Below, piece by piece: positions 6,232-12,661 of a DNA stretch of 12,661 nucleotides; position 1 is the stretch's first letter, and every line of letters begins with the position of its first letter. The DNA is from Streptosporangiaceae bacterium (lineage in GTDB: Bacteria; Actinomycetota; Actinomycetes; Streptosporangiales; Streptosporangiaceae). The translations under genes were made by a program, and so were the position numbers. The stretch spans positions 1 through 12,661 of the forward strand of contig JASHSO010000447.1 of NCBI GenBank assembly GCA_030038715.1, read 5' to 3'. The notes below the pieces were generated by a model. That model was not told the DNA's origin and ran no database searches. It was given only the letters and a program-made list of their open reading frames with translations.

Positions 6232-7127
6232 TACCAGTACTGCGTGGTGGCGCCTGAGCTATTGACCACACCCCCGACCATCTCAGGCGGCTCGAATACC
6301 GACTGGATCGCGACCCTGCCCGGACCCTGCAGGACGAGCCAGACCGACTTCGCTTGCCAGCGTGGCGAGCTAAACCAGTAGTTGCCACGCGGGTACTCGA
6401 AATGCAGGTACATCCTGACAGTCCGGTCCTTCCAGATCAGCCCGGTGGGCTGCAGCAAGATCCGGTCATTCTGGCCAAGGTCCCGGATGAAGGTGTTACC
6501 GGGAGCGTGCAGCAGCAGCAGGCCGGGCCCCTCGTGCGCCGTGAACCTGTCCATCGTCTGCCCGAGCGGGTAATGAATTTCCTGGTCGTTGCCGTCCTGA
6601 GTGGCAAACCAGATGCCCGACGCCTCCCAGTGGTAGCCGATGTTGCCGGTGGCCGCGAGGAAGCGGTGCTCGACGACGTCGACAGCGTGGTTGGCCTCCA
6701 GCGGGAGGGCCAGCAGCTCACCGGGGTGGTCAGCGCTGATGGCGACGTGACCAGGACCGCGTGCGGTCATCATGATCAACGGCATGCCGGCCAGCATCCG
6801 GTTCCAGCCGCCTGCCATGCGCATCGCGTCGAGCTGGATGCCTGGATCGCTGTGCAGCAGTACATGGTGCGAGAAGTACACCCAGTCGTCCTGGTGCAGG
6901 TTCATCTCCGCAACCGGCACGTAGGCACCGCTGATCTGGCATGTCGACCGGTTGAAGTGAAGCCTGGCCATGTCGCGGATCGCAGGCAGCTCGGCCCAGC
7001 CCGAGTCGGATACCCGCTCCCTGATGTCTACCGGCGCGCCGCACCTCGGGCACGTAGTCCCGGAGCCCTCGCTGCGCATGCGGCAGTACGGGCAGGTGTA
7101 GGTCGTGGTTCCAGACGGCGTCGACAT
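6231..7127 (-). CDS. AIM24 family protein with N-terminal zinc ribbon (paralogue 1)
   Basis: A 298-aa protein. Residues 12-29 form a zinc ribbon with two CxxC pairs (Cys12/15 and Cys26/29, the second CPRCG). The rest is an AIM24 domain (older name DUF124, TRAP-like beta fold), seen in STCQISGAYVPVAEM, the HHVLLHSDPG segment, GHVAISADHPGE, EGPGLLLLHAPGN and the final GPGRVAIQSV. Yeast AIM24 helps keep mitochondrial inner-membrane organisation; bacterial roles are not settled. No signal peptide or membrane helix is visible, so it is probably cytosolic or peripheral. The start ATG 7125-7127 is 9 nt after the stop of the second AIM24 gene with only a weak AGG upstream, which suggests translational coupling. 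It is the last gene of the SPFH-AIM24-AIM24 operon. Confidence 0.93.
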   Translation of the reverse strand: MSTPSGTTTYTCPYCRMRSEGSGTTCPRCGAPVDIRERVSDSGWAELPAIRDMARLHFNRSTCQISGAYVPVAEMNLHQDDWVYFSHHVLLHSDPGIQLDAMRMAGGWNRMLAGMPLIMMTARGPGHVAISADHPGELLALPLEANHAVDVVEHRFLAATGNIGYHWEASGIWFATQDGNDQEIHYPLGQTMDRFTAHEGPGLLLLHAPGNTFIRDLGQNDRILLQPTGLIWKDRTVRMYLHFEYPRGNYWFSSPRWQAKSVWLVLQGPGRVAIQSVFEPPEMVGGVVNSSGATTQYW

Positions 7128-7136
7128 TGCAGCGGC

Positions 7137-7934
7137 CTACTCGGTGTGGTGGTGCACGTACATGGACTGGATGCCGACACGGCCGGGACCTGTCATCTCC
7201 GCCAGGTACATGCTGTGGCTGGCGAAGCCGGTCCTGAGCTTCTGCTGGACGGTGTTCATCTGCACGGATGAGTCCTTGTACAGGAAGCCACCCGGCTCGA
7301 CCATGATCTTCTCGCCCGGCTGCAGGGTCTTCTGGAAGACGTTCCCGTAGCCGTGCAGCAGAAGCAGGCCGGGCTCGTTCGTCGTGACGAACCTGTCCAT
7401 GTACATGCCCTCACCGCCGTGCATCACGTTGGCAAGGCCCTTGATGCGCACGAACGAGTAGGTCAGCGAGTGGGTGCCGGCCAGGAACGCGTGCTCTCGT
7501 ACGTCGAGTTCCATGGACGGATGCAGCGGCAGCACTACCACCTCCCCTGCCGCGTCGCGGGAGAACGCGATCCGGCCGGGACCATGCGCCATGCTCAGCA
7601 CGTGCGGCATCCCGCCCATCATGCGCTTCATGCCGCCGGGCGTGTTGACGGCCGACATCGGGACGCCAGGTTCCTTCCACAGCATCACATGGTGCTCGAA
7701 GAACACTGCGTCGCCTTGGCCGAGTGCCAACTCGGCCACCGGCACGATCTCGCCCTCGATCTGGCAGGTCGAGTTGGAGAAGCGGAACTCGGTCATGTCC
7801 CGCAGCCGGGGTGCCTCGCTCCAGCCCGAGTCCGATACCAGGTTCTTCTTGTCAAGCGGCGCGCCGCAGGTCGCGCAGCTCGTGCGTTCTGGCTCGTTCT
7901 GCGCCTTGCACCACTGGCACTCGATCCGGTCCAT
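7137..7934 (-). CDS. AIM24 family protein with N-terminal zinc ribbon (paralogue 2)
   Basis: A 265-aa protein with the same layout as its downstream neighbour: zinc ribbon CQWC (Cys6/9) and CATCG (Cys20/23), then an AIM24 domain. Conserved blocks shared with paralogue 1 are VSDSGW, RDM, STCQI.G..VPVAE, HHV.L...PG, GMP, MDRF, PGLLLLH..GN and GPGRV.IQS. Together they indicate an old tandem duplication. It is shorter at the C-terminus, ending in a small histidine cluster (HHHTE), and lacks the insertion before the last strand. ATG 7932-7934 has AAAGG 8 nt upstream; an upstream in-frame start at 7964 lacks a better site and would add ten non-conserved residues. It follows the SPFH gene by 94 nt, a gap that contains a strong inverted repeat (7986-8010). 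A cytosolic or membrane-peripheral partner of the SPFH protein is a reasonable inference. Confidence 0.93.
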   Translation of the reverse strand: MDRIECQWCKAQNEPERTSCATCGAPLDKKNLVSDSGWSEAPRLRDMTEFRFSNSTCQIEGEIVPVAELALGQGDAVFFEHHVMLWKEPGVPMSAVNTPGGMKRMMGGMPHVLSMAHGPGRIAFSRDAAGEVVVLPLHPSMELDVREHAFLAGTHSLTYSFVRIKGLANVMHGGEGMYMDRFVTTNEPGLLLLHGYGNVFQKTLQPGEKIMVEPGGFLYKDSSVQMNTVQQKLRTGFASHSMYLAEMTGPGRVGIQSMYVHHHTE

Positions 7935-7985
7935 CCGCGAGGCCTTTCTTGTCGTGGGGCCCAAAAGTTTGTGCTGCAGCGGGGA

Positions 7986-8010
7986 TTGTCGCTGCGATCG
8001 TAGCGGACAA
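7986..8010. promoter_or_regulatory. 25-bp imperfect inverted repeat between SPFH and AIM24 genes
   Basis: TTGTC-GCT...AGC-G-GACAA around a CGATCG core pairs along almost its whole length, with one bulged G and one G/T position. It lies 18-42 nt downstream of the SPFH stop on the transcribed (minus) strand and 51 nt before the next gene's start. It could be an RNA hairpin for attenuation or processing, or an operator. There is no clean T tract directly after it, so a full terminator is unlikely. Confidence 0.5.
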
Positions 8011-8028
8011 CCAGATCGAGACCGCAGG

Positions 8029-9174
8029 TTATGTGGCGGGCGGGTTCGCCGGGGTTCCGCACTCGGCGCAGAACTTCGCGGCCGGGCTCAGCTCGGCACT
8101 GCAGTTGGTGCAGTGCTTGACCAGCGGTGTCCCGCAGGAGTCGCAGAACTTCGCGCCGACCCGGACCTGGGCGTGACAGTTGCCGCACTCGACGGTCTCG
8201 GCCGACGAGTCAGCCTGTGCCGGAGCGTTGGCGGCCGCCGCGGCGGCCGCCTGCTGGCTGTAACCGGGGCCGCCGCCGACGAACCCGGGGCCGGGCGGCG
8301 GCGGGTTGTACGGTGCCTGGGCGGGTGCCTGCATCATCTGGCCGGACATGCCCATGCCGGCGCCCAAGAACATCGGCGTCACCGCCGCGCCGCCCTGCGC
8401 CATGCCCTCGCCGGCTCCCTGCAGAGCCTCGGCCTGCGCCGCCTGCAAGAAGCCGCCGGCCAGCCGACTGTAAGCAGTATCGCCCGCCAGCTTCTTGAGC
8501 CGGGCGTTGTCGTCGTCGTCAAGGTTGACATCGACGTTGCCAAGCCGGGTGATGGTGATTCCGTAGTCGGCGAGTTCCCTGTTGGCACCTTGCAGCGACT
8601 GGGTCTCGATCTCGGGGCTGTGCACTGACAGCCCGAGTATCGGCCACGTTCCCGCCATCAGCTGACTGGTCACCGTCGTGCGGGTCACCTTCAGCAGCTG
8701 CTGGGTGACCCAGGCGCTGATCGCATCATTGCTAGTTACGTCCACCGTGCCAGTCAGGTTCAGGATCAGCTTGCTCGGGTCGTTGACGCGCAGGGCGTAC
8801 TCACCGAAGCTGCGCAGCGTGACGACCAGGCCCGACTGCGGGTCCTGCACCTCGTCCAGCCGCCCGCCGAAGCGGATGTTCGGGAACTCGCGGGTGCCGA
8901 CGAAGTAGATCTCCGCCCGGAACGCGTTACCGCCGGTGGCCCAGTCCACGAACATCCCGAGGAAGGGCAGTTCGCTGGCGTCAAGCGTGTGCTGTCCTGG
9001 CAGCAGCACGCCCATGACCCGGCCCTGACTCATGAACACCGCGACGGCGTCAGGCTCGACGATGGCCCTGGCGTACTTGCGAATGTTGATGTCAGGCCAC
9101 TTGTAGACGATCTGGTGCTTCGCGCTGTCTGGCGCGGCGATGAACTCACGGCGGGCTTCGTTGAGTATGCCCAT
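8029..9174 (-). CDS. SPFH-domain (YdjI/virion-core-like) protein with C-terminal double zinc ribbon
   Basis: A 381-aa protein. Residues about 20-260 form an SPFH/band-7-type domain of the group also annotated as virion core protein: YKWPDINIRKYARAIVEPDA, then VLLPGQHTLDASELPFLG, RAEIYFVGTREF and the YGITITRLGNVDV strand. A helical Ala/Gln/Glu stretch follows, then a Met/Gly/Pro-rich flexible linker (about 275-330), and finally two zinc ribbons: Cys330/333/344/347 and Cys355/358/369/372. It resembles Bacillus subtilis YdjI, which with YdjG/YdjH brings PspA to the membrane; that resemblance is from family knowledge. SPFH proteins form membrane-bound oligomers, yet no clear transmembrane helix is seen here. 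ATG 9172-9174 has a G-run as a modest ribosome-binding site; the frame extends upstream without homology. It heads the operon with two AIM24 genes and is divergent from an MFS exporter. Confidence 0.93.
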   Translation of the reverse strand: MGILNEARREFIAAPDSAKHQIVYKWPDINIRKYARAIVEPDAVAVFMSQGRVMGVLLPGQHTLDASELPFLGMFVDWATGGNAFRAEIYFVGTREFPNIRFGGRLDEVQDPQSGLVVTLRSFGEYALRVNDPSKLILNLTGTVDVTSNDAISAWVTQQLLKVTRTTVTSQLMAGTWPILGLSVHSPEIETQSLQGANRELADYGITITRLGNVDVNLDDDDNARLKKLAGDTAYSRLAGGFLQAAQAEALQGAGEGMAQGGAAVTPMFLGAGMGMSGQMMQAPAQAPYNPPPPGPGFVGGGPGYSQQAAAAAAANAPAQADSSAETVECGNCHAQVRVGAKFCDSCGTPLVKHCTNCSAELSPAAKFCAECGTPANPPAT

Positions 9175-9237
9175 CGGACCGACCCCCCGATCACGGGTAT
9201 CAGCGACGCTTCGGACCGCCTCGCGGCGGCTAACCGG

Positions 9238-9243
9238 ATCATA
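9238..9243 (-). promoter_or_regulatory. -10 hexamer for the SPFH-AIM24 operon
   Basis: On the minus strand the sequence reads TATGAT, five of six matches to TATAAT. It would place the transcript start near 9231 and give a leader of about 55-60 nt. No convincing -35 element is seen at 16-18 bp, so an activator may be needed. The divergent gap 9175-9343 holds this and the MFS promoter and no gene. Confidence 0.45.
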
Positions 9244-9330
9244 CTTGCGGCGGCCACAGCCGGGGTCCGGGGATCCAGATGCCGAACTCTGCAGCCGGGT
9301 CGAGCTCGCTGCCTTCGGCTCGCACGGCGA

Positions 9331-9336
9331 TACTCT
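9331..9336 (+). promoter_or_regulatory. -10 hexamer for a leaderless MFS transcript
   Basis: TACTCT matches TAnnnT and ends 7 nt before GTG 9344, the same geometry as the methyltransferase promoter at 5403. This supports GTG 9344 as a leaderless start. Confidence 0.45.
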
Positions 9337-9343
9337 GGCGGTT

Positions 9344-11161
9344 GTGCCCGATACCACCCAGGACGGCCGCGGCGGCCCGCAGTCCGAGATGCACGACGTA
9401 GCCCAGGTAACTCGAGGAGGCCAGGACCGCTACAAGTGGGTGGTCTTGTCGAATACCACGCTCGGCGTGCTGATGGCCACGATCGACATCTCGATCATGC
9501 TCATCGCGCTGCCGGACATCTTCCGCGGTATCCACATCAATCCGCTGGCCCCCGGTAACAGCTTCTACCTGCTGTGGATGATTCTCAGCTTCATGGTCGT
9601 TACCAGCGTCCTCGTGGTCAGCCTGGGTCGGCTCGGCGACATGTACGGCCGGGTGCGGATGTACAACCTCGGCTTCGTCGTGTACACCTTCTTCTCGCTG
9701 CTGCTCACCATCACCTGGATGAGCGGGACCGCCGCCGCGCTCTGGCTGGTGATCATGCGCGTGTTCCAGGGAGTCGGCGCGGCCCTGCTGATGGCCAACT
9801 CCGCCGCTATCCTCACCGACGCCTTCCCCGAAGACCAGCGCGGCATGGCGCTTGGCATCAACCAGGTCGCCGGGATCAGCGGCTCGTTTATCGGCCTGGT
9901 GCTCGGCGGCGTGCTGGCGCCGATCGAGTGGCGGCTCATCTTCCTGGTGTCCGTGCCCATCGGGCTCTTCGGCACCGTGTGGGCCTACCGCAAGCTCCGC
10001 GAAGTGCCACGGCACGGAGCCGCCCATGTCGACTGGCCCGGAAACCTGACGTTCGCGCTGGGCCTGATCTGCGTCATGGTGGGCATCACCTACGGCATCC
10101 AGCCCTACGGGCACTCGACCATGGGCTGGACAAGCCCGTTCGTGGCTGGCTGCCTGGCCGGCGGGGTGTCGCTGCTGGCGGCCTTTGCGGTGATCGAAAC
10201 CCGGGTTGCCAACCCCATGTTCCGGCTGGCGCTGTTCAAGATCCGCGCCTTCACGGCCGGCAGCTTGTCGTCGATGCTTGCCAGCGTTGGCCGCGGCGGG
10301 CTCATGTTCATGCTGATCATCTGGCTGCAGGGGATCTGGCTGCCGCGGCACGGGTACAGCTTCAGCCAGACGCCCTTGTGGGCCGGCATCTACATGCTGC
10401 CGCTGACTGCCGGATTCCTGCTGGCCGGGCCGGTGTCGGGGTACCTGTCCGACAAGTTCGGCTCCCGGCCGTTCGCCTCGGGTGGCATGATCGTCGCGGC
10501 CGGCAGCTTCCTGCTGCTCGAGCTGCTGCCGGTGAACTTCTCCTACTGGGCCTTCGGGCTGATCTTGCTGCTGAACGGCTTGTCGATGGGCGCATTTGCC
10601 GCACCGAACCGGGCCGGGGTTATGAACAGCCTGCCGCCGCAGCACCGGGGCGTCGGCTCGGGCATGAACTCGACGTTCCAGAACAGTGCGCAGGTGCTCT
10701 CGATCGGGATCTTCTTCACCCTGATGATCCTCGGGCTGTCATCGGCCCTGCCGACAACCCTTTATCACGGCCTGCTGGCGCACGGCGTTCCTTCCCGGGT
10801 CGCCGACGCGGCCGCCCATTTGCCGCCGGTTTCGACCTTGTTCGCCGCATTCCTGGGCTATAGCCCGGTGCAGCACCTGATCGGGCCAAGCGTGCTGGCC
10901 CGGCTGCCTGCCGGACAGGCTGCCGTGCTGACCGGTCGCGGTTTCTTCCCGGCGCTGATCTCGGGCCCGTTCGCCAGCGGGCTGCACGAGGCGTTCGACT
11001 TCGCCATCGCCGCGTGCCTGGCAGCCGCCGGAATGTCCTGGCTGCGCGGCGGCAAGTACCACTACCGGGAGCCAGCCGACCCAGCCGTCACAGCGATGGC
11101 CGCCAGTCAGCCGGTGCCTGAGCCGACTCCAGCCGATCGAGCGGCAGCGGACAGGGCGTGA
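9344..11161 (+). CDS. MFS transporter, DHA2 (EmrB/QacA-like) family
   Basis: A 605-aa integral membrane protein of the 14-helix drug:H+ antiporter-2 family, expected to export a small molecule using the proton gradient. TM1 contains ATIDISIMLIALPD with the membrane Asp48. Motif A, GRLGDMYGRVR, is at residues 95-105. A motif C-like glycine-rich helix is in GISGSFIGLVLGG. A long external segment with LPPVSTLFAAFLGY precedes the final helices, and a Pro/Ala-rich tail of about 40 residues is cytoplasmic. The substrate cannot be told. The start is uncertain: GTG 9344 follows a -10 hexamer by 7 nt (leaderless), while ATG 9389 would give 590 aa but has no ribosome-binding site. The upstream open frame to 9140 overlaps the SPFH gene and is not credible. 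It is divergent from the SPFH operon and is followed by a strong hairpin. Confidence 0.94.
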   Translation: MPDTTQDGRGGPQSEMHDVAQVTRGGQDRYKWVVLSNTTLGVLMATIDISIMLIALPDIFRGIHINPLAPGNSFYLLWMILSFMVVTSVLVVSLGRLGDMYGRVRMYNLGFVVYTFFSLLLTITWMSGTAAALWLVIMRVFQGVGAALLMANSAAILTDAFPEDQRGMALGINQVAGISGSFIGLVLGGVLAPIEWRLIFLVSVPIGLFGTVWAYRKLREVPRHGAAHVDWPGNLTFALGLICVMVGITYGIQPYGHSTMGWTSPFVAGCLAGGVSLLAAFAVIETRVANPMFRLALFKIRAFTAGSLSSMLASVGRGGLMFMLIIWLQGIWLPRHGYSFSQTPLWAGIYMLPLTAGFLLAGPVSGYLSDKFGSRPFASGGMIVAAGSFLLLELLPVNFSYWAFGLILLLNGLSMGAFAAPNRAGVMNSLPPQHRGVGSGMNSTFQNSAQVLSIGIFFTLMILGLSSALPTTLYHGLLAHGVPSRVADAAAHLPPVSTLFAAFLGYSPVQHLIGPSVLARLPAGQAAVLTGRGFFPALISGPFASGLHEAFDFAIAACLAAAGMSWLRGGKYHYREPADPAVTAMAASQPVPEPTPADRAAADRA

Positions 11162-11190
11162 AGCAGGCTGAGTCCCCAGCTCCAGCCCGA

Positions 11191-11226
11191 CCGCGATCGC
11201 GTCTGGCCGCGTGTCCGCGACCGCGG
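11191..11226 (+). terminator. Hairpin terminator after the MFS gene
   Basis: CCGCGATCGCG (11191-11201) pairs with CGCGACCGCGG (11216-11226): ten of eleven positions pair, with one A-C mismatch and a 14-nt loop. It begins 30 nt after the MFS stop. There is no T tract, which is common for actinobacterial terminators. The rest of the 204-bp gap 11162-11365 holds only a possible YceI promoter. Confidence 0.6.
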
Positions 11227-11291
11227 GTGAACAGAGGCGAGCCTGCTGAGTACATCCGGCAGAAGCGTAGATCCGCCGGGATCGGTCAACT

Positions 11292-11297
11292 TAGGAT
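11292..11297 (+). promoter_or_regulatory. Possible -10 hexamer upstream of YceI gene
   Basis: TAGGAT fits TAnnnT and would give a leader of about 60 nt before ATG 11366. Only a weak -35 (TAGATC, 18-bp spacing) is found. It is the best candidate in the gap after the MFS terminator. Confidence 0.3.
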
Positions 11298-11365
11298 CGC
11301 TGCATGGCGGCCGCCAGCGGGCACCGTCGCGGCACCAGTCAGCAAGCCAAGGAGGATTTGGCACT

Positions 11366-11914
11366 ATGGGCGACTGGCAGCTTGACCCGTACCACACGCA
11401 GGTTGAGTTTTCTGCAAAGCACCTGGGGATGATGACGGTCCGGGGTCACTTCTCCGAGGTCAGCGCCACCGCCGACATCCACCCAGAGCAGCCCGAGACA
11501 TCATCGGTATCGGTGACCATCTCCACCGCGAGCATCCACACCCATCACGAGGCCAGGGACAACGACCTGCGCTCGGCGACCTTCCTCGATGTCGCACAGT
11601 ACCCGACCATCACCTTCAAGAGCACAAGTGTCGCGCCGGCCGGTCAGGATGCCTACACGCTCACCGGCGACCTGACCGTCAAGGGCATTACGCATCCGAT
11701 CTCCCTCCAGGTGACCAGGTACGGGGAGTTCAACGACCCGGCAATGGGACACAGGATCGCCTACGGTGCAACAAGCCACCTCAACCGCAGGGAGTTTGGG
11801 CTCACCTTCAACATGATGCTGGACGGTCGATTTGTGGCCAGCGACGAGATTCAGATCAACATCGAGGGCGAGCTGGTGGAAACGAAGCAGACCGCCGAGT
11901 CGGCGGCCGACTAG
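11366..11914 (+). CDS. YceI family protein
   Basis: A 182-aa lipocalin-like beta-barrel protein; YceI relatives bind long isoprenoid or lipid chains in a hydrophobic cavity. Family marks seen: DWQLDPYHTQVEFSAKHLG at the N-terminus, RSATFLDVAQYPTITFKS in the middle, the LTGDLTVKGITHPISLQV strand pair, and SHLNRREFGLTF near the end. There is no signal peptide, so this member is cytoplasmic, unlike E. coli YceI. ATG 11366 is preceded by AGGAGG at a spacing of 10 nt. It is probably monocistronic: a hairpin terminator separates it from the MFS gene, and another hairpin follows at 11964-11985. The ligand is unknown; polyprenyl lipid or quinone binding is an inference from the family. Confidence 0.95.
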   Translation: MGDWQLDPYHTQVEFSAKHLGMMTVRGHFSEVSATADIHPEQPETSSVSVTISTASIHTHHEARDNDLRSATFLDVAQYPTITFKSTSVAPAGQDAYTLTGDLTVKGITHPISLQVTRYGEFNDPAMGHRIAYGATSHLNRREFGLTFNMMLDGRFVASDEIQINIEGELVETKQTAESAAD

Positions 11915-11963
11915 GACAGGCCCAGACTCTGAGCGCGACCCGGCCGAGCTCAAGGCGCCCGTC

Positions 11964-11985
11964 GTCGCCGCGCATCGGCGGCGGC
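11964..11985 (+). terminator. Hairpin after the YceI gene
   Basis: GTCGCCGC (11964-11971) pairs with GCGGCGGC (11978-11985) around a 6-nt loop, seven Watson-Crick pairs and one G/T. It lies 50 nt after the YceI stop and has no T tract. It could be the terminator of this gene, or a structure near the next promoter, which it overlaps by one base. Confidence 0.4.
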
Positions 11986-11990
11986 ATACT
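11985..11990 (+). promoter_or_regulatory. Possible -10 element for the RodZ-like gene
   Basis: CATACT differs from TATACT at the first base. A start near 11997 would give a leader of about 70 nt before GTG 12066. A 14-codon frame beginning GTG at 11997 and ending at TAA 12041 would then be leaderless. No -35 is clear. Confidence 0.25.
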
Positions 11991-12065
11991 GGCATCGTGA
12001 GGACGTCAGCGAATGGCACCTCAGCGCACAGCGCGGGGTAACCGCGCGGATTGCGGAGGTGGGGC

Positions 12066-12661
12066 GTGAGCATAGGCGACGCGCTGGCGGCGGCGCGTAA
12101 CCGTGCCGGGCTGACTGTCACGCAGGTCAGCCAGCGGACCCGGATCCGGGAGACGATCATCCGCGACATCGAGCGCGGCGACTACGGCTCGTGCGGAGGC
12201 GACTTCTACGCGCGCGGTCACATCCGTGCGATCGCGAAGACCGTCGGTTTGGACCCCGCACCACTGATTGAAGAATATGACGCGGCCGCCTCGCCGCCTG
12301 AGCCCCCGCACACTGAGAAGCCACAGACGCACCGGCCTAACCTGCGCCTAGACCGGCGCAGCACGGACGCGGACAGCGCCGCGAGCGCCTCGGGCGGGAC
12401 GCCGCGGACCAAGGGTATCAGCGCGACCGAAGCCTTCCGCCCTGCCATGCCGCTGCGGATCGGCGGCCAGCCCCGACACAACTGGACCTTCCTGTTGGCC
12501 GCGGTGCTGCTGGCATCGGTCGCCTTTCTCAGCTACCACCTGGCAACCTCCGGCAACACCTCAGGCCGCTCAACAGCGTCGGATCGAGGTAAGCCATCCG
12601 CTCACCCGACGCCTGCTGTCAGTCGCTCGATCACGTCCTCGGCCTCCGGCACCGGGCCGCT
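12066..12661 (+). CDS. RodZ-like helix-turn-helix/transmembrane protein (3' end outside window)
   Basis: The first 198 codons are visible. Residues 3-70 form a RodZ-type HTH_25 domain: GDALAAARNRAGLTVTQVSQRT, a recognition helix RETIIRDIERGDY, then GGDFYARGHIRAIAKTVGLD, the usual family marker. A Pro/Ser/Thr-rich cytoplasmic linker runs from about 73 to 138. One transmembrane helix follows at about 140-157 (WTFLLAAVLLASVAFLSY), and a Ser/Thr/Pro-rich extracytoplasmic part begins after it. This is the RodZ layout: cytoplasmic HTH, single helix, outer domain. In rods RodZ links MreB to wall synthesis; in actinomycetes the role is less clear. GTG 12066 has GGAGGT 5 nt upstream, an excellent site. 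Confidence 0.9.
   Translation, partial: MSIGDALAAARNRAGLTVTQVSQRTRIRETIIRDIERGDYGSCGGDFYARGHIRAIAKTVGLDPAPLIEEYDAAASPPEPPHTEKPQTHRPNLRLDRRSTDADSAASASGGTPRTKGISATEAFRPAMPLRIGGQPRHNWTFLLAAVLLASVAFLSYHLATSGNTSGRSTASDRGKPSAHPTPAVSRSITSSASGTGP

Noticed and set aside
9140..9343. N-terminal extension of the MFS protein to 9140
   Set aside because: It would overlap the SPFH start on the other strand, has no homology to MFS N-termini and would run through the -10 element at 9331.
9175..9357. N-terminal extension of the SPFH protein to 9357
   Set aside because: The added 61 residues are Arg/Ser-rich with no family match, and the -10 at 9238-9243 lies inside them; the protein aligns from MGILNEARREF.
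9239..10645. 468-aa open frame on the minus strand under the MFS gene
   Set aside because: It is His/Gln/Asp/Arg-rich with no domain, and is the mirror of a well-supported membrane protein.
11158..11385. 75-aa frame starting GTGA at the MFS stop
   Set aside because: The overlap start looks tempting, but the product has no motif, runs through the terminator hairpin and overlaps the YceI start with its strong ribosome-binding site.

Overview
The window is very GC-rich DNA from an actinomycete (Actinomycetota). Signs of this are strong third-position G/C bias, frequent GTG starts, long spurious antisense frames, a ClpP pair next to a PopR/ClgR-type regulator, and two start codons placed 7 nt after a -10 hexamer (leaderless mRNAs). 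The regulator and ClpP set resembles Streptomyces and related filamentous orders, but genus cannot be decided from the sequence. I see no rRNA, tRNA, CRISPR array, insertion sequence or prophage gene.

Layout. (1) 1-1444, minus strand: an SDR oxidoreductase followed by an ECHDC3-like enoyl-CoA hydratase family protein cut by the window edge. (2) 1445-1619: divergent control region. (3) 1620-2863, plus strand: two overlapping clpP genes. (4) 2864-3247, minus strand: a PopR/ClgR-like HTH activator ending in Leu-Leu-Ala-Ala, whose stop codon abuts the second clpP stop. (5) 3358-5365, minus strand: a small catabolic or quinone-type set, ABM monooxygenase, then PhnB-like VOC protein, then thiolase. 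(6) 5416-6219, plus strand: a leaderless SAM methyltransferase. (7) 6231-9174, minus strand: SPFH-domain protein, then two tandem AIM24 paralogues. All three carry zinc ribbons, one at the C-terminus as a double ribbon and two at the N-terminus. (8) 9344-11161, plus strand: a leaderless DHA2-type MFS exporter divergent from the SPFH operon, followed by a strong hairpin terminator. (9) 11366-11914: YceI-family protein. (10) 12066-end: RodZ-like HTH/transmembrane protein, cut by the window edge.

Two sets stand out. The clpP pair plus regulator looks like the Streptomyces clpP3-clpP4/popR circuit, in which the activator is itself degraded by Clp protease through its C-terminal alanines. Here the second ClpP has Asn where the catalytic Asp is expected. 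The SPFH-AIM24-AIM24 operon looks like a zinc-ribbon-tagged membrane-organising module. Its SPFH member resembles Bacillus YdjI, and the pairing of an SPFH protein with AIM24 recalls the mitochondrial prohibitin and AIM24/MICOS systems. Its function is not known to me and is the best candidate here for undescribed biology.
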